From positions 1 through 62,743 of the forward strand of contig NZ_JBFNXJ010000022.1 of the NCBI RefSeq assembly GCF_040812015.1: a stretch of 62,743 bases of DNA, in the 5' to 3' direction. Under the pieces are notes generated by a model that was not told the DNA's origin, made no database searches, and saw only the letters and a list, made by a program, of their open reading frames with translations. How positions within the stretch are numbered: position 1 is the first letter of the stretch; each line of letters begins with the position of its first letter. Below, piece by piece: positions 52,871 through 61,250 of this stretch. The stretch comes from Chitinivorax sp. PXF-14. Lineage in GTDB: Bacteria; Pseudomonadota; Gammaproteobacteria; Burkholderiales; SCOH01. The position numbers and the translations under genes are program-made.

Positions 52871-55800
52871 ACCTGTCGGAACTGTGCATACGCCGTCCGG
52901 TGATGACGGTGCTGCTGTGCCTGTCGGTCGTCATTGCCGGCATCGCCGCCTATGGCAAGCTGCCGATCGCCGCGCTGCCGAGCTTCGATACGCCGACGAT
53001 CAGCGTCAGCGCCACGCTGCCCGGCGCCAGCCCGGATACCATGGCCTCATCGGTGGCGAGCCCGCTCGAGAAGCAGTTCTCGACCATCGCCGGGCTCAAC
53101 GTGATCAGCTCGACCAACACCCAGGGCAATACCTCGATCACGCTCGAATTCGCCAACGACCGCAATATCGACGCCGCCGCCGTCGATGTGCAGGCCGCGC
53201 TGCTGCGCGCGCAGCGCTCGCTGCCCGAGGAGATGACCTCGCTGCCGTCCTACCGCAAGGTCAACCCGGCCGATGCGCCGGTGCTGTTTCTGGCGATGAC
53301 CTCGCCGTCGATGCCGCTGTCCACGCTCAACGACTACGCCGACAACTGGATTTCGCCCAACCTCGCCACCATCAACGGCGTGGCCCAGGTCAATGTGTAC
53401 GGCCAGAAGCGCTACGCGGTGCGCGTGCGCGTGAACCCGGAGAAGCTCGCCGCGCGCAACCTGACGCTCGACGACGTGGCCACGGCCATCCGCGCGGCCA
53501 ACGCCAACACGCCGGTCGGCATCCTCGAAGGCCGCGAGCAGGTGCTCACCATCGAGGCCAACCGTCAGCTCAGGAACGCGGCGCAGTTCGCCGGCCTGAT
53601 CGTCGCCAGCCAGAACGGTGCGCCGATCCGCCTGTCCGACGTCGCCGACGTACAGGACAGCGTCGAGAACGTGCGTATCGGCAGCTGGATCAATGGCGAG
53701 CGCGCCATCGTGCTGGCCATCCAGCGCCAGCCCGACGCCAATACCGTGGCGGTGGTCGATGCCATCCGCAAGACCATGCCGCGGCTCGAAGCGCAGCTGC
53801 CGGACTCGATCCGCGTGCAGCTCGTGAACGACCGCTCGCAGTCGATCCGCGACGCGATTCACGATGTGCAGTTCACACTCGCGCTGACGGTGGCGCTGGT
53901 GATCATGGTCATCTTCCTGTTCCTGCGCCGCGCCACGGCGACGATCATCCCCACGCTGTCGCTGCCGGTGTCGCTGATCAGCACCGTGGCGCTGATGTAC
54001 TGGCTCGGTTACAGCCTCGACAACATCTCGCTGCTCGGCATCACGCTGGCAGTGGGGCTGGTGGTCGACGATGCGATCGTGATGCTGGAAAACATCGTGC
54101 GCTACATCGAAGAGGGCATGAAGCCGTTCGAGGCAGCGCTCAAGGGCTCGCGCGAGATCGCCTTCACCATCATGTCGATCTCGCTGTCGCTGGTGGCGAT
54201 CTTCATCCCGATCTTCTTCATGCAGGGCACCATCGGCCTGCTGTTCCACGAATTCGCCGTGGTGGTGTCGCTCGCCGTGCTGTCGTCGGCCGTGGTGTCG
54301 CTGACGCTGATCCCGATGCTGTGCGCGCGCTTTCTGAAGTCCGAACACGAACTCGGCCGCGAGAACGCCCTCACCGCGAGCTTCGAGCGCGGCTTCCAGG
54401 CCGTGCTCGGCGGCTACCGCAGGACGCTCGACTGGGCGCTGGGCCACCAGCGGCTGATGCTCGTCGTGGCGCTGGCGACCTTCGTGTTCACGGCGCTGCT
54501 GTTCTCGGCCATCCCCAAGGGCTTTTTCCCGACCGAGGACACGGGCCAGATCCAGGTCAGCACCGAGGCGCGCCAGGATATCTCGTATGAGGCGATGGTG
54601 GCGCTGCAGGCGCAGGCCGCCGCCATCGTGCGCCACAACCCGGCCGTCGCCGCCGTCACCTCGAGCATCGGCGGCGGCCCCAGCGCCGGCACCATCAACA
54701 ACGGCCGTATGTTCGTCACGCTCAAGCCGCGCGGCCAACGCGGCACGCTCGACGAGGTGATGGAAAGCCTGCGCCAGGATACACGCAGGATCACCGGCCT
54801 CAACGTCTACCTGAATCCGACGCAGAACCTGCGCCTCGGCGGCCGCCAGAGCAAGAGCCGCTACCAGTACGTGCTGCAGAGCGTGCAGGCGGACGAGCTC
54901 AACCTGTGGGCCGAGAAGCTGCAGGCCGAGATGCGCAACGACAACCTGTTCCGCGACGTCACCTCGGATAGCCAGCTCAAGGGCCTGCAGGCCACGCTGC
55001 ACATCGACCGCGACAAGGCCAACAACCTGGGCGTCGACATCGCCAGCATCCGCAACACGCTGTACAGCGCCTACGGCGACCGCCAGATCTCGACGATCTA
55101 CACCTCGAGCGACGACTACCAGGTGATCCTCGAAGTCGACCCGAGTTACAAGCGCACCGAATACGATCTGGGCAAGCTCTACGTGCGCGCCAAGAATGGC
55201 GGGCTGGTGCCGCTCGACACGCTGGCGCGGGTGGAGCGCACGGTCGGCCCCACGGCGGTCAACCACCAGGGTCAGCTGCAGGCGGTAACGATTTCGTTCA
55301 ACCTGGCGCCGGGCGTGCCGCTCGGCAACGCATCGCAGCACATCGACAAGCTGCAGCAGAAGGTCGGCCTGCCCGGCACCGTAGTCACCAGCTATGCCGG
55401 CGACGCCGCCGCCTTCCAGGAGACGCAGGGCAGCCAGCTCGCACTGCTCGCCATCGCCATCGCGGTGATCTACGTGCTGCTGGGCGTGCTCTACGAGAGC
55501 TACATCCACCCGCTGACGATTCTCGCCGGCCTGCCCTCGGCCGCCATCGGCGCGCTGCTGACGCTGATGCTGGCGGGCAAGGAGCTGACCATCATCGCCG
55601 CCATCGGCATCCTGATGCTGATCGGCATCGTCAAGAAGAACGCGATCATGATGATCGACTTCGCGCTCGAAGCCGAACGCAGCCACGGCAAGGCACCGTT
55701 CGAGGCGATCCGCGAGGCCTGCCTGCTGCGCTTCCGGCCCATCATGATGACCACCATGGCAGCCCTGATGGGCGCGCTGCCGATCGCGCTGGGCCTGGGC

Positions 55801-55953
55801 GCCGGCGCCGAGCTGCGCGAGCCGCTGGGCCTCGCGGTGGTCGGCGGTCTGATCTTCTCGCAGGTGATCACGCTCTACATCACGCCGGTGCTGTACCTGT
55901 ATTTCGACAGGCTGCAGCGGCGGCGCAGCGGCACGCCCGCAGCGGCAAAGTGA
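52867..55953 (+). CDS. RND efflux transporter (MdtB/AcrB superfamily)
   Basis: A 1028-residue inner-membrane proton-driven pump, of normal length for the HAE1/RND group, with 12 helices and two large periplasmic loops. It opens LCIRRPVMTVLLCLSVVIAGIAAYGKLPIAALP. The proton-relay pair is in VGLVVDDAIVMLEN of helix 4, and the partner lysine lies in the GIVKKNAIMMIDFA segment of helix 10 region. It is coupled to the adaptor gene by a 4-base overlap. It exports drugs or other hydrophobic compounds; the substrate is unknown, and an outer-membrane channel must come from elsewhere in the genome. Confidence 0.95.
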   Translation: MNLSELCIRRPVMTVLLCLSVVIAGIAAYGKLPIAALPSFDTPTISVSATLPGASPDTMASSVASPLEKQFSTIAGLNVISSTNTQGNTSITLEFANDRNIDAAAVDVQAALLRAQRSLPEEMTSLPSYRKVNPADAPVLFLAMTSPSMPLSTLNDYADNWISPNLATINGVAQVNVYGQKRYAVRVRVNPEKLAARNLTLDDVATAIRAANANTPVGILEGREQVLTIEANRQLRNAAQFAGLIVASQNGAPIRLSDVADVQDSVENVRIGSWINGERAIVLAIQRQPDANTVAVVDAIRKTMPRLEAQLPDSIRVQLVNDRSQSIRDAIHDVQFTLALTVALVIMVIFLFLRRATATIIPTLSLPVSLISTVALMYWLGYSLDNISLLGITLAVGLVVDDAIVMLENIVRYIEEGMKPFEAALKGSREIAFTIMSISLSLVAIFIPIFFMQGTIGLLFHEFAVVVSLAVLSSAVVSLTLIPMLCARFLKSEHELGRENALTASFERGFQAVLGGYRRTLDWALGHQRLMLVVALATFVFTALLFSAIPKGFFPTEDTGQIQVSTEARQDISYEAMVALQAQAAAIVRHNPAVAAVTSSIGGGPSAGTINNGRMFVTLKPRGQRGTLDEVMESLRQDTRRITGLNVYLNPTQNLRLGGRQSKSRYQYVLQSVQADELNLWAEKLQAEMRNDNLFRDVTSDSQLKGLQATLHIDRDKANNLGVDIASIRNTLYSAYGDRQISTIYTSSDDYQVILEVDPSYKRTEYDLGKLYVRAKNGGLVPLDTLARVERTVGPTAVNHQGQLQAVTISFNLAPGVPLGNASQHIDKLQQKVGLPGTVVTSYAGDAAAFQETQGSQLALLAIAIAVIYVLLGVLYESYIHPLTILAGLPSAAIGALLTLMLAGKELTIIAAIGILMLIGIVKKNAIMMIDFALEAERSHGKAPFEAIREACLLRFRPIMMTTMAALMGALPIALGLGAGAELREPLGLAVVGGLIFSQVITLYITPVLYLYFDRLQRRRSGTPAAAK

Positions 55954-56007
55954 TGCCGGCCCTCGTACCGGGCGCGCCTGCACTAGAATCAAGGGGTGTC
56001 GGTTTGG

Positions 56008-56796
56008 ATGGTAGCCAAGATGCGCATCGTCGCGGCCATTCTGCTTTGCCTGCTGTGCCCGCCGGCGCTGGCCGACGGCAAGGCCGCGCTGCAGGCGGTG
56101 CAGCTGATCACCTATTACGATTTCCCGCCGTGGATCGTGCCTGACGAGGATGGCGCCGGGCTCAATGCAGAGCTCGCCGCCAAGCTCACGCAGTACGCGA
56201 GCGGACGTTTCCGTTTCGAGTCCTACTACCTGCCGCGCCCGCGCCTCGACCGGCTACTCGAATCACCCAGCGCACCGGTGCTCGTCGCCTGGGTCAGCCC
56301 ACGCTTCTTCGACGACGAGGCCAACGCCTGGTGGAGCCCGCCGCTGCTCAGCGATGTCAGCTACGTCGTCTCGCCGCGCAACCGACCACTGGCCTACCAC
56401 GGCACCGCCTCGCTGATCGGTAAGCACTTTTCCGGCGCACGCGGGCACCGCTACCCCGATATCGATGACCTCATCAGCACCGGCTCGATCACGCGCGAAG
56501 ACGCACGCGGCATCCCCGAGGCCGTGCGCAAGCTGCTGGCGCCACGCGGCCTGGACTTTGCCTTCGCCGACCGCAGCACGCTCGATTACCTCAAGCAGCA
56601 GGCCGACTTCAACTTCGGCACCCTCTACATCGCGCCCGAGCCACGCGTACCGAGCTTCACCCGCCACCTGATGCTGCACGGGCAGGCCCCCGAGCTGAGC
56701 CGCTTTCTGCAGCAGGCGCTGCCCGCACTGCAGCACGATGCCAGCTGGCGCGCCAGCATGGCCGCCTACGGGCTGCACATGGCCGAGCCGAATTAG
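56008..56796 (+). CDS. Periplasmic binding-protein-like protein (SBP_bac_3 type), orphan
   Basis: A 262-residue exported protein (signal peptide about 5-22, ending LCPPALA). The mature protein opens QLITYYDFPPWIV, typical of family 3 binding-like proteins, and ends WRASMAAYGL. It is the third such protein in the window, here without the WCPxxC motif. No transporter genes are near; it follows the RND pump by 54 bases. AAGGGG lies 11 bases before ATG 56008; GTG 55996 and ATG 56020 are alternatives. A TAGAAT box at 55984-55989 may be its -10 element. Confidence 0.78.
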   Translation: MVAKMRIVAAILLCLLCPPALADGKAALQAVQLITYYDFPPWIVPDEDGAGLNAELAAKLTQYASGRFRFESYYLPRPRLDRLLESPSAPVLVAWVSPRFFDDEANAWWSPPLLSDVSYVVSPRNRPLAYHGTASLIGKHFSGARGHRYPDIDDLISTGSITREDARGIPEAVRKLLAPRGLDFAFADRSTLDYLKQQADFNFGTLYIAPEPRVPSFTRHLMLHGQAPELSRFLQQALPALQHDASWRASMAAYGLHMAEPN

Positions 56797-57005
56797 CCCG
56801 CACGGTAGCGATCAACTGGGCCGCAACCTCCTCACACCGGCCAAGCCGGCAGGTGGCGGAAAAATTTGCCGGACCGACCACCTCCTGCCGGCAAACAGCA
56901 CCGCCCACGGCAGGAAATCATCAGAAAACCGGCCTCGTCCGTATCAAATTACGCTGGCACGCTGTTTGCTCGATTTACCGAGCTAATCGCACAGGAGATA
57001 TCGCC

Positions 57006-57404
57006 ATGATTTCGCTACACCCCATGCAGTCTCCCGCCCGGCCGGCAAGCACGCCGGCCGTGTCACCCAGCCCTGCCGCCGCTACGCCGCCAGCACCGCA
57101 CGTGGCGTCCACCCCGGCCGACGCGGTCGAGATCAGCGATGCCGCGCGTGCGCTGCAGGCGGCGCCACCGGCACGCGACCCATCGACGATCCCCGGCATT
57201 ATCCCCATCGCTCATTTCGGTGACGAGGCCACGCTCAAGGCGGCAATGAAGGAGGACTTCCTGTCGAAGGGGATTTATGTCGACGATGCCTATATCAACG
57301 CCTGGTATAAAGCAGCGGCGGACATCAACTACGACAAGGATACGGCCCCAGACATGCCGCTGCCGACCCCGCCCGCCTGGTGGCCCGGCTATCACTACGG
57401 CTGA
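57006..57404 (+). CDS. Hypothetical protein with Pro/Ala-rich N-terminus (132 aa)
   Basis: A 132-residue protein. The first 50 residues are Pro/Ala/Ser-rich with no signal peptide; then comes VEISDAARAL, a short motif seen in flagellar and secreted proteins, and a C-terminal part (FGDEATLKAAMKEDFLSKG, YINAWYKAAADINYDKDT). GGAG lies 8 bases before ATG 57006. Low-complexity start plus a helical end would suit a protein that leaves the cell by an unconventional route, but this is speculative. A 26-base perfect palindrome follows the stop. Confidence 0.65.
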   Translation: MISLHPMQSPARPASTPAVSPSPAAATPPAPHVASTPADAVEISDAARALQAAPPARDPSTIPGIIPIAHFGDEATLKAAMKEDFLSKGIYVDDAYINAWYKAAADINYDKDTAPDMPLPTPPAWWPGYHYG

Positions 57405-57418
57405 TGTGGCCACATGAA

Positions 57419-57444
57419 ACAGGCCTTGCCATGGCAAGGCCTGT
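57419..57444. terminator. Perfect 26-bp palindrome between convergent genes
   Basis: ACAGGCCTTGCCA is followed immediately by its exact complement, forming a 13-bp inverted repeat with no spacer. It lies 15 bases after the stop of the plus-strand gene and 5 bases beyond the end of the minus-strand gene. It probably ends transcription from both sides, though T-tracts are short. Confidence 0.6.
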
Positions 57445-57448
57445 AGTC

Positions 57449-57997
57449 TTACTGGCTGGCGCTGAGGAAGGTGGAATTGATCGTCAGCGGATAGGCTATG
57501 GTGGCCGAGCCACCGCCGCTGATCTGGAAATAGAAGCGGAACTTGGACGTCATCGGCAGGCCGGCGGCGGCGATGTTGTACAGGCGCTGCTCGGGCGCCT
57601 GGAAGTTGCCGAGGTCGAAATAGCCGAGATAGGTGCCGGCGGCATTGTAGACATAGAGCAAGGTCTGCACCGGGTAGAGCTGGTGCGAGAACGAGGGGCT
57701 GACCAGCAGCGTGTTGATATTGCCGGGAATGGGAGCCCCGGTGTTCTGGTGCAGCGAACAAGGCGTCCAGCTATTCCATGTCTTGATGGTTTTATTGCAT
57801 GGCAGGGAATTGGACCAGTTGAGATAGGCCGCCGCCGGCGTTTCGCTGCCGGCAGCAACGGCCTCGTAATACAGGGCTGGATTCGATGCGCGCATTTGTT
57901 CCGCCGAGAAGAGTCTGGGGCAAGGGCTTATGCCGCCTGTGCGAGCAAGGGCGCGGGCTACGCGCCGGCAAGCTGGACGGACAACTACACGCCTCAC
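57449..57997 (-). CDS. Hypothetical protein, start uncertain, possibly 5'-truncated
   Basis: The C-terminal 150 residues have convincing coding composition (ASNPALYYEAVAAG, NTGAPIPGNINTLLVSP, ISGGGSATIAYPLTIN) and look like a secreted, beta-rich domain. The first 30 codons from GTG 57997 are Arg-rich and unlike the rest, so either the true start is ATG 57895 or the original N-terminus, perhaps with a signal peptide, has been lost. The upstream DNA is an AT-rich patch that differs from the surroundings. I do not recognise the family. A possible promoter is at 58056-58084. Confidence 0.55.
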   Translation of the reverse strand: MRRVVVRPACRRVARALARTGGISPCPRLFSAEQMRASNPALYYEAVAAGSETPAAAYLNWSNSLPCNKTIKTWNSWTPCSLHQNTGAPIPGNINTLLVSPSFSHQLYPVQTLLYVYNAAGTYLGYFDLGNFQAPEQRLYNIAAAGLPMTSKFRFYFQISGGGSATIAYPLTINSTFLSASQ

Positions 57998-58396
57998 ACG
58001 GCATTTAGGCCGCCTTCAGGCTGCTTGACCTATTCAACCAGACTAGCTACCAAGCTAGATAAAAACAAATACGCGTTACCACAAATTATTATTTTTCATT
58101 AGAAATGATAAATATATTATATATATCTATGCTTTTTTGATATTTTACCTATCCAGCCGCTCTCGCGGCACGGACCCAGGTCAATCCGCTGCAGGCAGGC
58201 AAATCAGGCGTTCAATGCTGCCCGAGCAGCCAGCCTGCCGGGCCATGGCAAGGACCGTCGCTGGCTGGGCGGTGCCCCGCCTCACCCTGGCACCGGCCCG
58301 CTATCCCGCCATTGCTGCTTGATCGCGGCGTGGCCCGCCCAATGCCGCAGCGGGCTCCGGCCGCCATAGCGGCGCCGTGGCTGGCGCCACACGCGA
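57998..58396 (-). other. Intergenic region with an AT-rich patch
   Basis: About 399 bases. Positions about 58040-58150 are strikingly AT-rich in an otherwise GC-rich region, with runs such as TATATTATATATATC. The other half is ordinary GC-rich sequence with no convincing frame. No T-tract terminator is seen after metQ. Confidence 0.6.
58056..58084 (-). promoter_or_regulatory. Possible promoter in the AT-rich patch
   Basis: On the minus strand TTGTGG (58084-58079), 17 bases, then TATCTA (58061-58056) fits a weak sigma-70 promoter reading toward the hypothetical gene at 57.4-58.0 kb. A small hairpin (CTAGC...GCTAG) follows it. Confidence 0.3.
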
Positions 58397-59179
58397 TCAG
58401 AACGCCGGCACGACCGCGCCCTTGTACTTCTGCGCGATGAACTGCTTCACCTCGGCCGAATTCAGCGCGGCGGCCAGCTTCTTCATCGCCGGCGCGTCCT
58501 TGTTGTCGGGGCGGGCAACCAGCAGGTTGGCGTAGGGGCTTTGCGCGCCCTCGATGAACAGCGCGTCCTGCGTCGGGTTCAGCTTCGCTTCGATCGCGTA
58601 GTTGGTGTTGATCAACGCCAGCTCGACCTGGTTCAGGATGCGCGGCAACGTCGCGGCTTCGAGCTCCTTGATCTTCAGGTGCTTGGGGTTGTCGACGATG
58701 TCCTTCGGTGTGGCGAGGATGTTGGCCGGGTCCTTCAGCTTGATCAGGCCGTTCTGCTGCAGCAGCGCGAGCGCGCGGCCGGCGTTGGACGGGTCGTTGG
58801 GGATCGCGACGGTGGCGCCGTCCTTCAGCTCGGCGGCCTTCTTCACCTTGACCGAGTACGCGCCGAAGGGCTCGACGTGTACGGCGGTCACCGCCACCAG
58901 ATTGGTACCCTTGTTCTTGTTGAACTCAGCGAGATAGGGCTTGTGCTGGAAGAAGTTGGCATCGAGACGCTTCTCGGCCACCTGCACGTTCGGCTGCACG
59001 TAATCAGTGAACACCTTCACGTCGAGCTCGACACCCTGCTTGGCCAGTGCCGGCTTCACGAATTCGAGGATCTCGGCGTGCGGCACGGCGGTGGCGGCCA
59101 CGGCCAGCTTCTCGGCGGACACAGCGCCGGCGGACACGGCCAGCAGGCCGGCCAACAGGGCGGATACGGACTTTTTCAT
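58397..59179 (-). CDS. metQ: Methionine-binding protein MetQ
   Basis: A 260-residue periplasmic component of the methionine ABC importer. The signal peptide (MKKSVSALLAGLLAVSAGAVSA) is followed by the NlpA/MetQ domain: VAATAVPHAEILEFVKPALAKQGVELDV, NFFQHKPYLAEFNK, PNDPSNAGRALALLQQ and NTNYAIEA. Unlike E. coli MetQ there is no lipobox cysteine, so it is probably soluble. AAAGGA lies about 7 bases before ATG 59179. It follows metI by 90 bases in the order metN-metI-metQ. Confidence 0.95.
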   Translation of the reverse strand: MKKSVSALLAGLLAVSAGAVSAEKLAVAATAVPHAEILEFVKPALAKQGVELDVKVFTDYVQPNVQVAEKRLDANFFQHKPYLAEFNKNKGTNLVAVTAVHVEPFGAYSVKVKKAAELKDGATVAIPNDPSNAGRALALLQQNGLIKLKDPANILATPKDIVDNPKHLKIKELEAATLPRILNQVELALINTNYAIEAKLNPTQDALFIEGAQSPYANLLVARPDNKDAPAMKKLAAALNSAEVKQFIAQKYKGAVVPAF

Positions 59180-59269
59180 TGCGGTTTCCTTTAACGTTCT
59201 GACTATCGATCGAATCAACGATGGGGGCTATTGCGTTTCAACAGCGGAAATCCAGCACGCCGGCCCCTC

Positions 59270-59929
59270 TCATTTACGGGTAAAACGAATCACCACGCGG
59301 TCGCCCACGGTCTGCAGCACTTGCACCAGCACCAGCAAGAGCGCGACGGTGATCACCATCACATCGGTCTGGAAGCGCTGGTAGCCGAAGCGGATCGCCA
59401 GGTCGCCCAGGCCGCCGCCGCCGATCACGCCCGACATCGCGGTGTAGGACACCAGCGTGATCGCCGTGACGGTGACGGCCGCCACCAGGCCCGGCAGCGC
59501 CTCGGGCAGCAGCGCGCCGAACACGATCTGGCGCGTGCTGGCGCCCATCGCCTGGCAGGCCTCGACGATGCCGCGGTCTACCTCGCGCAGCGCGGTTTCG
59601 ACGAGCCGCGCGAAGAACGGCGTGGCGCCGACCACCAGCGGCGGGATCGCGCCGGCCACGCCGAGCGAGGTGCCGGTGAGCCAGACGGTGAACGGGATCA
59701 GCAGGATCAGCAGGATGACGAAAGGCACCGAGCGCAGCACGTTGACGGCGAAGGACAGCGCGCCGTAGAGCCAGCCATTGGCCAGCAGCTGGCGCTTGGC
59801 GGTGAGGAACAGCAGCACGCCGAGCGGCAGGCCAAGCAGCACGGTGAACAGGAGCGAGCCGCCGAGCATCGTCAGCGTATCGAGCGTGGCCTGCCAGATG
59901 TCGGCCCAGTCGAGATTGGCGAAATCCAT
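59270..59929 (-). CDS. metI: Methionine importer permease MetI
   Basis: A 219-residue inner-membrane permease with five helices. The ATPase-docking EAA loop is VEACQAMGASTRQIVFGALLPEALPG, characteristic of MetI, and SYTAMSGVIGGGGLGDLAIRFGYQRF is highly conserved. The start (ATG 59929) shares a base with the metN stop (TGATG), so the two are co-translated and form the membrane part of the importer. Confidence 0.95.
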   Translation of the reverse strand: MDFANLDWADIWQATLDTLTMLGGSLLFTVLLGLPLGVLLFLTAKRQLLANGWLYGALSFAVNVLRSVPFVILLILLIPFTVWLTGTSLGVAGAIPPLVVGATPFFARLVETALREVDRGIVEACQAMGASTRQIVFGALLPEALPGLVAAVTVTAITLVSYTAMSGVIGGGGLGDLAIRFGYQRFQTDVMVITVALLLVLVQVLQTVGDRVVIRFTRK

Positions 59930-60939
59930 CACAGGGCCTCCACGCGGACATTGGCTTGGATAAAGGCATCGTGCGCCGCGGCGATGTCAGCCGCCTCGCC
60001 GCGCAGCTCGACGATCAGCTGGCCATAGGGCGTATCCTTGATGCGGCCTATCGTGCCCTGCAGCAGGTTGACGCGCACCGCGTGGGTCTTGGCCACATCG
60101 TCGATCACCGGGGTGTAGGTGGTGTCGCCGACGAAGGTCAGCCGCAGCAGCGGGCCCTGTGCCTCGGCGCGGTCGAAGGCCTGTTCGAGCTCGTCGAAAT
60201 GGCTGGCCTCGGCTACCAGGCTCTGTGTCGGCGCCTGCTGCGGATGCAGGAACACATCGACCACCGGCCCGCTCTCGACGATGCGCCCGGCCTCGATCAC
60301 CGCCACGCGGTCACACAGCGCGCGGATCACGTTCATCTCGTGGGTGATCAGCACGATGGTCAGCCCGAGCCGGCGGTTGATGTCGCGCAGCAATTGCAGG
60401 ATCGCCTGCGTGGTCTGCGGATCGAGCGCCGAGGTGGCCTCGTCGCACAGCAGCAGCCTGGGCTGATTGGCCAGCGCGCGGGCGATGCCGACGCGCTGTT
60501 TCTGCCCGCCCGACAGCTGCGAGGGATATTTGTCGCGGTGTTCGCTGAGGCCGACCAGTTCGAGCAGCTCGGCCACGCGCGCATCCATCCCGGCGCGGCT
60601 CAGCTTACCCGCGAGCTTGAGCGGGAAGCGCACATTGTCGGCCACCGTCTTGCCCGACAGCAGGTTGAAATGCTGGAACACCATGCCGATGCGCTGGCGC
60701 AGCGCCTGCAGCGCACGGCCGTCGAGCCGGGTGATGTCCTGCCCGTCGATCTCGATGTGGCCCTCGCTCGGGCGTTCGAGCAGGTTGAGGGTGCGGATCA
60801 GCGTGCTCTTGCCGGCGCCGGAGCGGCCGATGATGCCGAAGATCTCGCCTTGGGCGATGTCCAGGGAGATGTCCTGCAGGGCCGGCACGGTGTTGCCGTC
60901 GACCCGGTAGGACTTGGACACGTGGTTGACGTGTATCAC
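59929..60939 (-). CDS. metN: Methionine importer ATPase MetN
   Basis: A 336-residue ATPase. Walker A is [10 protein letters not shown]-loop FQHFNLLS, signature [15 protein letters not shown], Walker [15 protein letters not shown]-loop [10 protein letters not shown]-terminal NIL domain (about 260-336) binds methionine and turns the transporter off when methionine is plentiful. A GTG start at 60939 with AAGGA about 7 bases upstream. It heads metNIQ. A perfect inverted repeat lies about 105 bases upstream. Confidence 0.96.
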   Translation of the reverse strand: MIHVNHVSKSYRVDGNTVPALQDISLDIAQGEIFGIIGRSGAGKSTLIRTLNLLERPSEGHIEIDGQDITRLDGRALQALRQRIGMVFQHFNLLSGKTVADNVRFPLKLAGKLSRAGMDARVAELLELVGLSEHRDKYPSQLSGGQKQRVGIARALANQPRLLLCDEATSALDPQTTQAILQLLRDINRRLGLTIVLITHEMNVIRALCDRVAVIEAGRIVESGPVVDVFLHPQQAPTQSLVAEASHFDELEQAFDRAEAQGPLLRLTFVGDTTYTPVIDDVAKTHAVRVNLLQGTIGRIKDTPYGQLIVELRGEAADIAAAHDAFIQANVRVEAL

Positions 60940-61250
60940 TGCTTGTCCTTGTCAATTGCGCGAGGGCCTCGGCTGGAGGCCCCCTGGTTACGCACCGTTT
61001 GAGTGCATACGCGATGTTGCGTCGCACTATATCAGCGTCAACTTATTCTTATGAAATAAGAATTATCAATTTTTAAAGAATTAGAAAGCATATAAAAGCT
61101 GCAGGGTATATCGGATATCCCTGACCCCACCGGCACCACCCACCCAGCCCTCAGGGCCGGGCGCCGGGCGCACCGAATCGGGAGAATACCGATAGCCGAC
61201 GCGCGCGCTTTATGACAGTCTCTGAAGACTCGACCCGGACATACCCCACG
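60940..61250. other. Divergent intergenic region between metN and the patatin-like gene
   Basis: About 311 bases. Roughly 61030-61100 is AT-rich and contains the palindrome at 61045-61063; this is the likely control region of metNIQ. The remainder is GC-rich with no clear feature. Confidence 0.5.
61045..61063. promoter_or_regulatory. Perfect inverted repeat upstream of metNIQ, candidate operator
   Basis: ATTCTTAT-GAA-ATAAGAAT is a 19-bp element with perfect 8-bp arms, about 105 bases upstream of metN. A TATAGT box (-10-like) lies about 17 bases closer to the gene, so the repeat covers the expected -35 region. It does not match the MetJ box (AGACGTCT) and only loosely resembles a Fur box. A regulator of sulphur or metal supply is possible. 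Confidence 0.5.

Noticed and set aside
53047..55992. 981-codon open frame on the minus strand opposite the RND pump
   Set aside because: It is the mirror of a clearly conserved pump gene; its composition (His, Arg, Gln, Asp-rich) is typical of antisense frames in GC-rich DNA.
57380..58102. 240-codon plus-strand frame ending in the AT-rich patch
   Set aside because: Most of it is antisense to the better-composed minus-strand gene. Only its last part looks protein-like, and it has no start or ribosome site of its own.
60940..61250. SAM riboswitch or MetJ box upstream of metN
   Set aside because: No SAM-riboswitch core and no AGACGTCT repeats are present; only an unrelated palindrome is seen.
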